This document shows positions 1-9,260 of a stretch of DNA of 64,000 nucleotides, one piece after another. The notes below the pieces were generated by a model that saw nothing but the letters and a program-made list of their open reading frames with translations, was not told where the DNA came from and did no database searches. Where the stretch lies: contig NZ_CP119809.1 of assembly GCF_029338395.1 (NCBI RefSeq), forward strand, positions 1,612,001 through 1,676,000, given 5' to 3'. How positions within the stretch are numbered: position 1 is the first letter of the stretch; every line of letters starts with the position of its first letter. Both the position numbers and the translations under genes were made by a program. Source of the stretch: Halorussus caseinilyticus. GTDB lineage: Archaea; Halobacteriota; Halobacteria; Halobacteriales; Haladaptataceae.

Positions 1-508
1 GCTCGACCAGCACCTCCTTGGGGTTGTGAAGCCCCGACACCCGACCCTCCAAGTCCTCGAAGCTCTCGAAGGGCTTGCGCTTTCGCTTCTCCAAGATGTT
101 GTTCCGGAGTTTCTTCCCGATTCCCGGAAGGAGGTTCAACTGGTGGAGACGGAGGGTAATCGGCTGAGCGTCGTTGTAGAAGTCCACGAACCGCCGTTCG
201 TTGCTCTCCACCACGTCCCGGATGGCGTGTTCGAGTTCCGACTGGGCCGCTCCCGAGAGGTCCTCGTACTCGATTTCCCGCAGACTCGCCACGAGGTCGT
301 TCGACCGGTCGGCGTCGAATCGGTCGGTGATAGTGAGGCTCACGTCCTCCTCTAGGGTGACCTCGAACAGCCGGAACTCCTCGATACCGAGCGCGTACGC
401 CAGCGCGGACTTCTGGTGCTGTGGCCTGTCGTCGTCGGCGCGACCGTGTGGCAGATAGTCCAGCACGACTGCTGGCATCTGCTTCTCGTCGTCGTTCTGT
501 TCGCTCAT
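1..508 (-). CDS. DUF655 family helix-hairpin-helix protein (3' end cut off by the window)
   Basis: Reading leftwards from the ATG at 508 gives an uninterrupted acidic protein that runs off the window edge; about 169 residues are visible. An alternative in-frame ATG lies two codons upstream at 514. The visible C-terminal part has a helix-hairpin-helix signature (LLPGIGKKLRNN near residue 130) followed by a basic stretch, typical of archaeal DUF655 proteins, thought to bind nucleic acid. It follows rpl21e and rpoF on the same strand, 44 bases after the rpoF stop, which is the conserved archaeal order and suggests one operon. The true C-terminus is not visible. The family's exact role is not established. 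Confidence 0.85.
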   Translation of the reverse strand, partial: MSEQNDDEKQMPAVVLDYLPHGRADDDRPQHQKSALAYALGIEEFRLFEVTLEEDVSLTITDRFDADRSNDLVASLREIEYEDLSGAAQSELEHAIRDVVESNERRFVDFYNDAQPITLRLHQLNLLPGIGKKLRNNILEKRKRKPFESFEDLEGRVSGLHNPKEVLVE

Positions 509-552
509 TGTCATGGATTACGGCGACGAGCTACTTAAAGAGTTGGTGGGAA

Positions 553-909
553 TCAGACGTACTTGGCGACGACGTTCAGGATGTCGTCGAGTTCCTCGCC
601 CGAGAGCGTGTACCGTTCTTGGGCGTACACCGCGCGGAGTTCGTCGCGGTCCTGCGGTAGTACGTCGGCGATTTTGTACGCCGTCGGCTCGTCCACCTTG
701 TCGAGTTCGAGCAGTTGCTCCACGAGTTCACGCGACTCCTCGGCTTCGAGCGTGGCGAACCGGTTGACGTGTTCGATGGCGCGAGCCAACTCGTAGCGCA
801 TCTCCCGGTCCTCGTCGAGCGCGCGCTCTTGCTCGACATCCGCGAGAAGCTCCTTGGCCTCCGCCGTGGTCAGGTACTCCTCCTCGACTTTCTCCTTGAA
901 TATCGTCAT
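553..909 (-). CDS. rpoF: DNA-directed RNA polymerase subunit Rpo4/F
   Basis: A 118-residue protein that matches archaeal RpoF (Rpo4), the partner of Rpo7 in the polymerase stalk, which contacts emerging RNA and TFE. Recognisable features are the N-terminal segment with EEEYLTTAEAKELL and a C-terminal HRDC-like helical part ending LSGEELDDILNVV. Its length is normal for haloarchaea. It starts one base after the stop of the upstream L21e gene (911-1201), so the two are surely co-transcribed, and DUF655 follows. Confidence 0.95.
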   Translation of the reverse strand: MTIFKEKVEEEYLTTAEAKELLADVEQERALDEDREMRYELARAIEHVNRFATLEAEESRELVEQLLELDKVDEPTAYKIADVLPQDRDELRAVYAQERYTLSGEELDDILNVVAKYV

Positions 910-910
910 G

Positions 911-1201
911 CTATTCCTGCGCTTTCAGGTGCGCGGGGGTGACGATGAGGGTCTTTTCCTTGCCGCGGTCGTTGACGCTTACCTTGTAGGCCGCGCCCTG
1001 CTCGCCGACGATTTCGCCGGTCTGACCGCCAAACCGCGGGTGGAAACGACCCTTCTCGACGCTCGGGTCGATTTTGAGGTGGACCTTCTGGCCCTCCTCG
1101 TACTGCTGGACTGCGCGCTGAGGCGGGGAGGTACCGCGCTCTCGGGGGTCGTTCGAGAGTTTGTCACGAGTGCTGTGGTAGGGTCCGTTCGAACTCGGCA
1201 T
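911..1201 (-). CDS. rpl21e: 50S ribosomal protein L21e
   Basis: A 96-residue protein of the eukaryotic/archaeal L21e family, with the conserved N-terminus ([14 protein letters not shown]) and central [14 protein letters not shown]-type motif. The ORF is open upstream to 1354, but the family begins at the MPSSNG methionine, so the start at 1201 is chosen. It is the first gene of the L21e-RpoF-DUF655 operon. A likely promoter lies in the short gap before the divergent gene at 1353 (AT-rich bases around 1233). Confidence 0.95.
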   Translation of the reverse strand: MPSSNGPYHSTRDKLSNDPRERGTSPPQRAVQQYEEGQKVHLKIDPSVEKGRFHPRFGGQTGEIVGEQGAAYKVSVNDRGKEKTLIVTPAHLKAQE

Positions 1202-1352
1202 AGTCGTACCCCACTGTTGTTCTGTCTCCGTTATAAATGGCACGTTCCGCGTTCTTCGGGAGTCCGCCGGTCCGCCAGTCCCGGACTCCGGCGGTCCGAC
1301 CGAGCGTGTCGAAAGGGCAAGAGTAACCTGCCGTCCGTTCCTCGCTTCCCAC

Positions 1353-2522
1353 ATGACCGACGACTCCGACGAGTTCCGATTCGAGACGCGCTCGATTCAC
1401 GCCGGACAGGAACCCGACGAAGAGACCGGGGCGCTGATGACCCCGATTTACGCCAACTCGACCTACGAACAGGACGCGCCGGGCGACCACCGCGGCTACG
1501 AGTACTCCCGGACGGGCAATCCCACGCGCACGGACCTCGAAGCCAACGTCGCCAGCCTCGAAGGCGGCGAGTACGGCCGGGCGTTCTCCAGCGGGATGGG
1601 CGCGATAAACACGGTTCTGAACCTGCTCGAATCGGGCGACCACGTGGTCGCCAGCGAGGACGTGTACGGCGGCACCCACCGCATCTTCACGCAAGTCTAC
1701 GAGCAGTACGACCTCGAATTCGACTTCGTGGACATGACCGACCTCAACGAGACGGAGGCCGCGATGCAGGACGACACCGAACTCGTCTGGGTCGAGACTC
1801 CCACGAATCCCCTGCTCAACGTCGTGGACATCGAAGGCACCGCCGACATCGCCGACGAGTACGACGCGCTCTGCGCGGTGGACAACACCTTCGCCACGCC
1901 GTACCTCCAGCGTCCGCTCGAACTCGGCGCGGACGTGGTGACCCACTCGCTCACGAAGTACATGGGCGGCCACTCCGACGTGGTGGGCGGCGCGCTCGTG
2001 ACCGACGACGAGGAGTTGGACGAGCAGTTCGGCTTCTACCAGAACAGCGTCGGCGCGACCCCCGGCCCGCACGACTGCTTCCTCGTCCTCCGCGGGACCA
2101 AGACCCTCCCGGTCCGGATGGACCGCCACTGCGACAACGCCCGCGAGTTGGCCGAGTGGCTGGAGAGCCACGACGACGTAGCGCGCGTCTACTACCCCGG
2201 TCTCGACTCGCACCCCGACCACGAACTCGCGGCCGAACAGATGGACGACTTCGGCGGGATGGTCAGCTTCGAGATGGACGCCTCCCTCGAAGAGACCGCC
2301 GACGTGGTGAGCGAGACGGAGGTGTTCACCCTCGCGGAGAGTCTCGGCGGCGTCGAGAGCCTCATCGAGCAACCCGCGACGATGACCCACGCCGCGATTC
2401 CGAAGGAGGAGCGCGTTGCGGCTGGTTTGCGGGATGGGCTGATTCGCGCGAGTATCGGGATTGAAAATGTGGAAGACCTGAAGGCGGACCTTCAGCAGGC
2501 GTTCGAGAAGTCGCTGGAATAA
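1353..2522 (+). CDS. PLP-dependent transsulfuration enzyme (cystathionine gamma-synthase/lyase family)
   Basis: A 389-residue Cys/Met metabolism PLP enzyme. N-terminal TRSIHAG, the substrate/PLP region [11 protein letters not shown] (about residues 50-60), FSSGMGAI and the PLP-binding lysine in [16 protein letters not shown] (Lys 202) are all present. Length is standard for the fold. Family members add or remove cysteine or homocysteine thiols in methionine/cysteine interconversion. The sequence does not tell gamma-synthase from gamma-lyase safely, so no symbol is given. It is divergent from rpl21e and stands alone. Confidence 0.9.
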   Translation: MTDDSDEFRFETRSIHAGQEPDEETGALMTPIYANSTYEQDAPGDHRGYEYSRTGNPTRTDLEANVASLEGGEYGRAFSSGMGAINTVLNLLESGDHVVASEDVYGGTHRIFTQVYEQYDLEFDFVDMTDLNETEAAMQDDTELVWVETPTNPLLNVVDIEGTADIADEYDALCAVDNTFATPYLQRPLELGADVVTHSLTKYMGGHSDVVGGALVTDDEELDEQFGFYQNSVGATPGPHDCFLVLRGTKTLPVRMDRHCDNARELAEWLESHDDVARVYYPGLDSHPDHELAAEQMDDFGGMVSFEMDASLEETADVVSETEVFTLAESLGGVESLIEQPATMTHAAIPKEERVAAGLRDGLIRASIGIENVEDLKADLQQAFEKSLE

Positions 2523-2615
2523 CCCTCCACGTTCTCGCTTCCGGAAGGTATCGCCGTCTCGCGGTGACACCAGTGTTACCTGAAGTCTATACCCACTGGC
2601 CGCCTACCCGGAGGT

Positions 2616-3245
2616 ATGCCCAACGACCGCCGACCAGCAGACGACTTCGAAGTCTCGGCCGACCTGCCGGACAGTCCGATGCACACCACCGGAACCGACC
2701 ATATCACGCTCGTCGGGAGCAACGCCGAGGACACCATCGCGTTCTACCGCGATTTGCTCGGGATGCCTCTCGTCCTGCGACAACCCAATCTGGACGACCC
2801 CGACTCGACCCACCTCTTCTTCGACACGGGCGACGGGCGCGTCCTCACGTTCTTCGTGAACGACGACCGGGACTCGGACCCCCGGCCCCGGCGCACGCCC
2901 GTCGGCGGGGTCCACCACCTCTCGTTCGGTATCGACCCCGAGCGATTCGTGGCGGTCCGCGAGGCCCTCGAAGACGCCGGACGGGGCTACAACGAGTTCG
3001 ACCGGGGTATCTTCCACTCGCTGTACACGCGGGACCACAACGGTCTCACCATCGAACTCTCGACCGACAAGTGGGCGATTCCCGACGACCGGCGCGGCGA
3101 AGTCCTCGCCACGGCCCAGCGCATCCGCGAGGAGGACGGCGCGGACTTCGCGGAGGAGCGCCACCTCGAACAGGCGCTGGACGAGTTAGGTATCGACGCC
3201 GAGAAGTTCGACCTGCCCGACGCGCCGACCGGCGCGGGCGTCTGA
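2616..3245 (+). CDS. VOC (glyoxalase/dioxygenase fold) family protein
   Basis: A 209-residue vicinal-oxygen-chelate protein. The VOC module starts near residue 22 (TGTDHITLVGSNAEDTIAFYRDLLGMPLV) and shows the paired beta-alpha-beta-beta-beta pattern. Candidate metal ligands are His 29 (DHITL), the His-His of GVHHLSFG and Glu of LTIELST. A C-terminal helical tail of about 50 residues follows. The start at 2616 could be replaced by the ATG at 2679, which lies immediately before the domain. Substrate unknown; ring-cleaving dioxygenase or glyoxalase-like. Confidence 0.8.
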   Translation: MPNDRRPADDFEVSADLPDSPMHTTGTDHITLVGSNAEDTIAFYRDLLGMPLVLRQPNLDDPDSTHLFFDTGDGRVLTFFVNDDRDSDPRPRRTPVGGVHHLSFGIDPERFVAVREALEDAGRGYNEFDRGIFHSLYTRDHNGLTIELSTDKWAIPDDRRGEVLATAQRIREEDGADFAEERHLEQALDELGIDAEKFDLPDAPTGAGV

Positions 3246-3585
3246 GACGGGAGTCCTGAGAATTTTCCACCCCGGCGCGTGCGGGCGCGGCCCGCAAGTG
3301 GCCGCGCCCACCGCGCGAGGGACGACTGAGCGACCGGAGGGAGCGAAGGAGTCGGTTGGGGAGGACGTGGCCCGCGGTGGCAGTGGCGGTGCTGTGCAGT
3401 CTGACAGGAGTCGGCAGTAGCTAGCTCCGCTAGCTACAACCATATCTTCCGTTTCCTCAGCTATCTGTAGCTGTCTCTTCACCACCTATTTATTGTCCCC
3501 AACCCCCAGAACCCACCTATCGACGGAACGCCGAAGCTACGCACCGAAGCCACGCGCGAAAACCGCACCGAACCGCAGAAGTCGC
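3246..3585. repeat. Intergenic region carrying a dispersed GC-rich repeat
   Basis: No convincing gene in 340 bases. Bases about 3307-3374 match, in reverse complement, 61271-61339 with scattered mismatches (shared core: cgagggacgact, accggagggag, ggttgggga). A small inverted repeat, ctagctccgctagct, sits near 3421. The last 100 bases, before the stop of aEF-1beta, look non-coding. The function of the repeat is unknown. Confidence 0.5.
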
Positions 3586-3852
3586 TTATATTCGGCCGAC
3601 GTTCTCGACTTCGACGCTCTCGACGCCTTCGACGTTCGAGAAGCCTTCTTCGACCGCTTCGGTCCCGCCCGTGTCGTCGGGGACGATGACGGTCGGGAGC
3701 AGAGCGACGAGACCGAACGCAACGTCGTCGCGTTCGAAGCCGTTGATTTTGGCTCCCTCGGGGAGCGAGTCCTCGAGTTTCTCCTGAAGCTCGTCGAGGT
3801 CGATTTCCGGGCTCTGCGGCATGACCTTGATTTTAGCGGCTACCTTTCCCAT
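3586..3852 (-). CDS. ef1b: Translation elongation factor aEF-1 beta
   Basis: An 88-residue protein matching archaeal EF-1beta, the nucleotide-exchange factor for aEF-1alpha. It begins [16 protein letters not shown], has the [17 protein letters not shown] core, and ends with the ferredoxin-like strand [12 protein letters not shown]. The frame is open upstream, but the family length and the two-base gap to the preceding zinc-finger gene fix the start at 3852. It is co-transcribed with that microprotein, an arrangement I know from other haloarchaea. Confidence 0.94.
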   Translation of the reverse strand: MGKVAAKIKVMPQSPEIDLDELQEKLEDSLPEGAKINGFERDDVAFGLVALLPTVIVPDDTGGTEAVEEGFSNVEGVESVEVENVGRI

Positions 3853-3854
3853 GG

Positions 3855-4034
3855 TTACGGTCCCATGAACCCGCAGTCGGGGCACTCGTAGAGGTTGCTC
3901 TGCTTGCGACACTTGGCACAGCGGTAAATCTGCTGGCCGCAGTCCGGGCACTTGAACGACGCCGCGTTCGTCCCGGAGATGTTAATCCCACAGGAGACGC
4001 ATCGTCGCGCCTGCGTCTGTTTCGATTGACTCAT
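3855..4034 (-). CDS. HVO_2753-like two-zinc-finger microprotein
   Basis: A 59-residue protein found by direct translation of the minus strand. It has four CPxCG-like motifs: CVSCG near residue 12, CPDCG near 29, CAKC near 39 and CPDCG near 51, so eight cysteines that could bind two zinc ions. Length and motif layout match Haloferax HVO_2753, whose deletion is reported to impair biofilm formation and swarming. It ends two bases before the aEF-1beta start, so the two are one transcript. The function here is inferred from the homologue. Confidence 0.92.
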   Translation of the reverse strand: MSQSKQTQARRCVSCGINISGTNAASFKCPDCGQQIYRCAKCRKQSNLYECPDCGFMGP

Positions 4035-4223
4035 ACCTCTCCTTACCCGACCGCGACTTTAAATCGTTTCGATAGAGCCGTCGGTTCTCCCGGCGCTCGC
4101 GGCGAATCAACGGTGAGCGTCCCCAACGAGTAGATTGGGGCGTTTCGACGCTCTCTAAACTCCCGGCGGCCGAGCGCGGTCCGAAACGTGATTCTTAAGG
4201 GGGGAACGAGCGACGTTTCGGGT

Positions 4224-5174
4224 ATGAGTGAAGAACAAGAGGCCGAAGTGGCCGACGACGAAGAACAAACGGAAGCAGAAGACGAGGCCAACGAGGGACT
4301 CCAGACGGGCGACTTCATCCGCCTCGACTACACCGCGCGCACCGTAGAGGACGGCAACGTCGTGGACACGACCGACCCCGAGGTAGCCGAAGAAGAGGGT
4401 CTCGACGAGGAAGAACGCGAGTTCGAACCGCGCACTATCGTCCTCGGCGAAGGCCACATCTTCGAGAGCGTCGAAGAGGCCATCATCGGCGAGGAAGTCG
4501 GACACTCCGGAAGCACGACCATCCCCGCCGCGGAAGCGTTCGGCGAGTACGACCCCGACCAAGTCAAGACCGTCAGCGCCGACAAGATTCCGGAAGACGA
4601 GCGCTACCCCGGCGCACACGTCAACGTGGACGGCGAACACGGCCACGTCGAGACCATCATCGGCGGCCGCGCCCGCGTGGACTTCAACCACCCGCTGGCC
4701 GGTGAAGATGTCGAGTACGACTACGAAGTCGTCGGCGAAGTTGAGGACCGCGTCGAACAGGCGCAGGGTCTCATCTCGATGTACATCGACGCCGACCTCG
4801 ACATGTGGATAGAGACCGAGGAAGTCGAAGAGGAGACGGTCGTCGAATCCGACGAGGACGAAGAAGGAGAACCCGAGACGGAAACCGAGACCGTCGAAAA
4901 GGAGACGCTCTACATCGAGAGTACGCCGCAACTGGCGATGAACCAGCAGTGGATGTTCCAGAAACAGCAAATCGCCCAGAGCGTCATGGACCAGTTGGGT
5001 CTCGACCGCGTTATCATCCAAGAGACCATCGACGGCGGCGGCATGGGTCCGATGGGCGGCATGATGGGCGGCGGCATGGGCGGCGCTGACCTCGAAGAAG
5101 CACTCGAAGACGCCGACGTTGACGAGGACGAAATCGTCGAGGAACTCGAAGACGCCGAAGGCGACGAAGAGTAA
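4224..5174 (+). CDS. FKBP-type peptidyl-prolyl isomerase (long SlyD-like form)
   Basis: A 316-residue acidic protein. A charged N-terminal tail is followed by an FKBP domain (FIRLDYTARTVEDGNVVDTT from about residue 31). The SlyD-type insert-in-flap region ends with VDFNHPLAGEDVEYDYEV (about residues 150-170). A long C-terminal extension carries a Glu-rich linker, a hydrophobic segment and a Met/Gly-rich stretch (MGPMGGMMGGGMGG near residue 275) that might contact metal or exposed hydrophobic clients. The start is at the methionine of MSEEQ, after a TATA-like attcttaag at 4191-4199. Predicted cytosolic chaperone/prolyl isomerase. Confidence 0.88.
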   Translation: MSEEQEAEVADDEEQTEAEDEANEGLQTGDFIRLDYTARTVEDGNVVDTTDPEVAEEEGLDEEEREFEPRTIVLGEGHIFESVEEAIIGEEVGHSGSTTIPAAEAFGEYDPDQVKTVSADKIPEDERYPGAHVNVDGEHGHVETIIGGRARVDFNHPLAGEDVEYDYEVVGEVEDRVEQAQGLISMYIDADLDMWIETEEVEEETVVESDEDEEGEPETETETVEKETLYIESTPQLAMNQQWMFQKQQIAQSVMDQLGLDRVIIQETIDGGGMGPMGGMMGGGMGGADLEEALEDADVDEDEIVEELEDAEGDEE

Positions 5175-5269
5175 TCCCGACTCGTTCCTGCTTTCTTTTT
5201 CGCCGATAGCGGAGCGTCAGCCGGACGTGACTATCGAGTCGTCGTATCGGGAATCGGGGTCTCGACCGT

Positions 5270-5899
5270 CTACGCGATGTCCCGACTCGTGTCGATGCGG
5301 ACCGTCTCCGCGAGTTCGAGTTTGATGGTCTCCGAGAGCGCACGGCCGCCGCGGAACTTCGGCACGGCGAGTCGGGTCTCGACCGTGTCGGTGGAGTACT
5401 CCGTGTGGAGTTGAAACACTACGTCGGCGACGTGTTCGGTCACGTCGCGGGCGTCGGGAACCGACCGGCCGTCGAGACAGTGCAGAATTGCGACGCCCTC
5501 GGTGTTGTGGAGGTGGTTCTGGAGGTCGTTGAGGAAGTTCCGATAGCGGTCTTCGTCCTGCTTTTCGAGCAGGTCAACCGGGTCTACGACGAGATTCGAG
5601 TCCTCGGGGAGTCGCCGGAAGAGGCGCTGAGAGTGGTCCAGCGGTGCGTCTCCGGGGACCCGGCGCACGTCGGGCGGGGGTCCCGTCTGGCCGGGCGCGC
5701 GCTCCAGCGCCTTCGTCACGGCGGCCTCGTCGCGGTCCGTCGAGAGGTAGAGCGTCTGTCGGGCCGAAGTGAACTCGTAGAGCAACAACTCCGCCTGACT
5801 CGCGGGCGGGGCCGAGAGCGAGACGATGCTCCCTTTCGGTAGCCCGCCGTCTAGTTTGCGGTCTAACACTTCGATGCCCGTCGAGAGACGCCGTGCCAC
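5270..5899 (-). CDS. RecA/KaiC-superfamily ATPase-like protein (HTR-like)
   Basis: A 209-residue protein resembling the small RadA/KaiC-like proteins of haloarchaea. TGIEVLDRKLDGGLPKGSIVSL is the usual lead-in to a Walker A loop, but the loop reads SAPPASQAE and lacks the GK[T/S] triplet, so ATP hydrolysis is doubtful. A Walker-B-like hydrophobic strand (NLVVDPVDLL) is present near residue 105. It follows the MinD-like gene by 27 bases on the same strand and is probably in its operon. Role unknown. Confidence 0.8.
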   Translation of the reverse strand: MARRLSTGIEVLDRKLDGGLPKGSIVSLSAPPASQAELLLYEFTSARQTLYLSTDRDEAAVTKALERAPGQTGPPPDVRRVPGDAPLDHSQRLFRRLPEDSNLVVDPVDLLEKQDEDRYRNFLNDLQNHLHNTEGVAILHCLDGRSVPDARDVTEHVADVVFQLHTEYSTDTVETRLAVPKFRGGRALSETIKLELAETVRIDTSRDIA

Positions 5900-5926
5900 G
5901 TATTTGCACGCTTAGGTAACGTTGTT

Positions 5927-6672
5927 TCATAAATATTTGGGCTGAAGGGCTGACAAGAGGTCGTCGTGTGCGGCCCGCACCTCCTCGCTTGCTAGCGGTT
6001 CTCTGGCCCGCGGAGCGTCGGCGGCGGAACCGTCGGCTCTAGCCTCGGGGACGACGCCGAGGACCGGACAGTCGAGGAGACGGCCGACGCCCTCCGGGGG
6101 TCGGCGGCCCTCGAGACGACCGCGCCCGCGACCGGCGTGTCGAGTTCGCGGGCCATCGCCGCGGTCTTGGACGCGTCGCGCAGGCACGCGGGGTCGGCGG
6201 TGGTCACGACGACGGCGGCGTCCGCGGCCCGGAGCGGCGCAACGGCGTCCGGTCCCGCACCGGCCGGGCAATCTACGAGAACGGCGTCGGCGCATCCCCG
6301 GACGCGAGCGAGTGACGTTTGGGTGGCGTGTGGGGGTCGCCCGGTTCGCGCGGCGGAGCGCGCGCTATCGCCGCCACCGCCGGTCGCGGGTCCGCTGGCG
6401 GCCGGTACCGCCGGTCCGCTCGCGGCGGGTAGCACCCCGACGCCGGGCGTCGGCTCGTCTGCGGTCCCGGCGACCATCCGCGGGGGCCACCCGGCGGCCA
6501 CGGCGTCGAGTCCGGGGTCGCGCGCCACGCCTGCCATCGCGTGCAGGTCGGGCATCTCCCTGTCGGCGTCCGCCGCGACGACGGTCCTGCGCTGGCGCGC
6601 GAGCGCCCCCGCGAGTCCGAGCGCCGTGGTCGTCTTCCCCGCTCCGCCCTTTCCTCCGGCGACGGCTAACAT
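5927..6672 (-). pseudogene. MinD/ParA-like ATPase gene with a single-base frameshift
   Basis: The N-terminal reading frame from the ATG at 6672 encodes a deviant Walker A ATPase (GGKGGAGKTTTALGLA), a DADREMPDLH segment and a VLVDCPAGAGPDA Walker B region. After AGAVVSRAADP the frame turns into low-quality sequence. The family-like C-terminus (EGVGRLLDCPVLGVVPEA, later LASEEVRAAHDDLLSAL, stop at 5927) continues in a neighbouring frame. The shift lies in a run of five C (minus strand, near 6090); six C would restore one ORF of about 248 residues. Either a real inactivating deletion or a homopolymer error. It precedes the RecA-like gene at 5270-5899. Confidence 0.75.
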
Positions 6673-6856
6673 ACCCCCGGTTCGTCGCCCTCTCGGATTT
6701 GAACCTTCGGGTGACGATTTCGGTCGCACCGCTCGCGCAGGAATGACGAAGAATTGTCTAAGAAACCGTTACAATGCCGAAACAAATGCAGAAGTTGTCT
6801 CGTCGCGGACCGGGTTCGGTCCGGTCGGTGTGACGCCGTTTCCGACTGCGGTTCGT

Positions 6857-7027
6857 CTACTCCCGGACTGGCTGGTACGACCCCGTGATGTCCCACTCGT
6901 GGATGCAGAAGGGGTCGCCCGCGTTTGCGTCGTTCTGAATCCGCCAGTTCCGTTCCTCGTCGTCCCACACGTCGCGTCGGCCGCACCGCTGGCACTCTCG
7001 TTTTTTCGGTGGGTCCAGTTCCGTCAT
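6857..7027 (-). CDS. HEWD-family small zinc-finger-like protein
   Basis: A 56-residue protein read directly from the minus strand. It has one CxxC pair (ECQRCGRRDVW, residues 11-21), a lone Cys at 41, and the HEWDITG signature that names the haloarchaeal HEWD family. Small size, the CxxC and the Trp-rich middle suggest a zinc or nucleic-acid-binding microprotein, but its function is not known. It lies upstream of the MinD-like gene on the same strand with a gap of about 185 bases. Confidence 0.85.
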   Translation of the reverse strand: MTELDPPKKRECQRCGRRDVWDDEERNWRIQNDANAGDPFCIHEWDITGSYQPVRE

Positions 7028-7522
7028 CGGATGAGAAAAAGACGCACGGGTTGATAAACTACGCTGCTACCTCAGGGTTTGCCGGATTTTCAATAATCTC
7101 GTTCTCCAGTCGGATATTAGACGCGATTCGGCCGAATCGACTTGCAGTCTCGGAATTCTGCCCGCTACGAATTGCTACAGCTCTTCCGGAATCGCCGTGA
7201 CGAACGCTCAGAAAGCCCCCGTTCGCTCGACTCCCGCGGCTCGGTGCGGTCCTCGGTCGTCGCTCCGCTCCTCCCGGCGTCCTTCCGTCGCTGGGGTTCG
7301 CCGAGTGCGCGGCCCCTTTATCCCGCCTACGGTGGTTTGGTCAGTCGAGCGTCCGCGGATGGTTGGTCGCGGCAGGCACGTTCCCGTGGACCGATTCGCC
7401 GAGCGCAATCCGGCGGTTGGTCGGCCGAGCGCACCCTCTCGTGGATTGTTTCACCGGGCGTCACCGCGCCCGAACTTGTGGGTGGAGTAACTATTTCTGC
7501 CACGGCGTGGAAGCACCGTCGC
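7028..7522. repeat. Intergenic region with a dispersed structured repeat (copy 1)
   Basis: No gene is supported in these 495 bases. Bases 7164-7352 share an ordered series of blocks with 11349-11476: gctacagc..tccgga, a cgtgacgaa-like block, gcggcccctttat/cag, and cggtggttt..gtca..cgagcg. The copies differ in the length of the GC-rich middle. Several ggttggtcg-type imperfect repeats follow to 7440. The pattern looks like a dispersed element or a structured RNA rather than random spacer. The first 130 bases (7040-7140) are relatively AT-rich and may hold the HEWD-gene promoter. Confidence 0.5.
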
Positions 7523-8176
7523 ATGCGCAGACGCACGCTTCTGCGCTCGGCCGCGGCGACTTCGACGATTGGGGGGACCGCGCTGGTTGCGAGTGGGAAC
7601 CGCGACGGGCAGGAGACGACCGACGCACAGGACACGACCACCGGAGAGCAGACGGAAGAGGGTGAGACGACGACGGCGGGTGGCGGGGAGTTCACTATCG
7701 CCACCGACGCGTGGGAGAACGGCGGCACCATCCCCACGCAGTACACCTGCGAGGGCGAGAACGTCTCGCCGCCGTTCACCGTCTCGAACCCGCCGGAGGG
7801 GACCGAAGCGTTCGCGCTGGTGATGGACGACCCCGACGCGCCGAACCCGCCGTTCGTCCACTGGTTGCTGTGGAACCTCCCGGCCGACGCGCGCGAGATA
7901 CCCGAGAGCGTCCCGACCAGCGAGACGATAGACGCCCTCGGCGGCGCGGTGCAGGGTGCGAACGGCACCGGCGAACTCGGCTACATCGGCCCGTGCCCGC
8001 CGGAGGGCGACCCGCGCCACACCTACCTGTTCAGCCTCTACGCGCTCGAAGCGCCGCTGGACCTCGAACCGGGCGCGGAGTACCCCGCCGTGGTCGAGGC
8101 GGTGATGCGGAACGCTCTCGACCGGGCGCGCTACGTCGGCCAGTACGCCCGGAGCGGGGAGACGACGACCGAGTAA
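7523..8176 (+). CDS. YbhB/YbcL (PEBP/Raf kinase inhibitor-like) exported protein
   Basis: A 217-residue protein. MRRRTLLRSAAATSTIGGTALVAS is an export signal with Tat character, followed by a Thr/Glu-rich linker and a PEBP domain from about residue 55. Family landmarks are the GGTIPTQYTCEGENVSPP segment, ALVMDDPDAP (ligand-pocket DPDAP), FVHWLLWNLP and YIGPCPPEGDPRHTY. PEBP-like proteins bind anionic ligands; the archaeal role is unknown. The start at 7523 is preferred over longer upstream frames because it begins right at the signal. It precedes the halocyanin and sulfite-oxidase genes. Confidence 0.9.
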   Translation: MRRRTLLRSAAATSTIGGTALVASGNRDGQETTDAQDTTTGEQTEEGETTTAGGGEFTIATDAWENGGTIPTQYTCEGENVSPPFTVSNPPEGTEAFALVMDDPDAPNPPFVHWLLWNLPADAREIPESVPTSETIDALGGAVQGANGTGELGYIGPCPPEGDPRHTYLFSLYALEAPLDLEPGAEYPAVVEAVMRNALDRARYVGQYARSGETTTE

Positions 8177-8238
8177 CGCGAAGCGGACCCGCGCCACCCG
8201 AACGCTTTTTTCGGCGAGAACCGACGGTACGGTCGATT

Positions 8239-9171
8239 ATGGGGGAAGACGGGGAGACGACCGCGACCGGAGAGGCTCGAACCGACCGCGAGAACGACTC
8301 GCGACACCTGCGACCGACCACCTGCGGAGAATCGACCGCTAGCGGAGGCCCGACCACCCGCCGAGGCGTCCTGCGCGCGCTCGGCGGCGCGACTGCGCTC
8401 GCGGCCGCGCCGACGGTCGCGGAGCGCGGCGCGGCCCAAGACGACCGGACGACCATCGTCCTCGGCGCGCGCCGGGACTACTGGCTCGGACTCCAACCGA
8501 GAGCCATCGAGGGCCAGCGGAACCCGACGCTCCGGTTGCGCGAGGGCGACCGGTACCGAATCGTGTGGGTCGACCTCGACGGCGCGCGACACCGCTTCCG
8601 ACTGCTCGACGCCGACGGGAACGTCGTGAACCGAACCCGGCCGTCCGACCAGCGGGGAGCGACCCGCGCGACCCGATTTCGCGGACGCCCGGAACTCGCA
8701 GGCTACGACTGCGAGTTCCACCCCGAGCAGATGAACGGGTCGGTCGAACTCGGCGAGGGGTTTCCGACGACGCGGGCGGCCGGTGAGACCACCGAAGCGA
8801 ACCAGACCGCGGAGGCGAACGAGACGACCGCTGGCGGCGGGTCGGGCGGCGTGGCCGAAGTCGCGGTCGGACCCGAGGGCGACTACTTCCGGTTCGTCCC
8901 CGAACGCGTCGAGATTCCGGTCGGCGGGACCGTCCGCTGGCGGTTCGAGAGCGCCGGTCACAACGTCTCGGCCCGACCGGAAGCCGCGAGACAGGTGAGT
9001 CTGCCGGAGGGCGCGCAACCGTTCTCGTCGTACCCCGAGGGTGAGTCGTTTCGCGTCGTATCGGAGGGCGAAACCTACGAACACGCGTTCTCGGTGCCCG
9101 GCGAGTACACGTACGTCTGCGTCCCGCACGTCGGCGAGGGGATGATAGGCACGGTGGTCGTGACCGAATAG
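8239..9171 (+). CDS. Two-domain halocyanin-like blue copper protein
   Basis: A 310-residue exported protein with a long N-region and Tat signal (RRGVLRALGGATALAAAP, about residues 40-57). Two cupredoxin modules follow. The first has candidate ligands His (ARHRF), Cys and His (YDCEFHPEQM) and Met. After a Thr/Glu linker the second has His (GHNVS), Cys, His and Met (VCVPHVGEGM). Both type-1 copper sites thus look complete. Halocyanins shuttle electrons outside the cell; the sulfite-oxidase-type enzyme 89 bases downstream is a plausible donor. Confidence 0.92.
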   Translation: MGEDGETTATGEARTDRENDSRHLRPTTCGESTASGGPTTRRGVLRALGGATALAAAPTVAERGAAQDDRTTIVLGARRDYWLGLQPRAIEGQRNPTLRLREGDRYRIVWVDLDGARHRFRLLDADGNVVNRTRPSDQRGATRATRFRGRPELAGYDCEFHPEQMNGSVELGEGFPTTRAAGETTEANQTAEANETTAGGGSGGVAEVAVGPEGDYFRFVPERVEIPVGGTVRWRFESAGHNVSARPEAARQVSLPEGAQPFSSYPEGESFRVVSEGETYEHAFSVPGEYTYVCVPHVGEGMIGTVVVTE

Positions 9172-9260
9172 TTCGCCCGAAAAAGGAATTCGATTTATCA
9201 CGACTGGCGTGTCACCTCAGACGGAGGGTTAAGCCGCGATGGGCCGAACCAGTTGCCCGT

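Noticed and set aside
854-2570. Long open frames overlapping RpoF, L21e and the transsulfuration enzyme on other frames
   Set aside because: Arg-rich composition without motifs; the recognised genes occupy this DNA.
3186-3485. Minus-strand 99-codon frame after the VOC gene
   Set aside because: It covers the dispersed repeat and has no protein-like composition or promoter.
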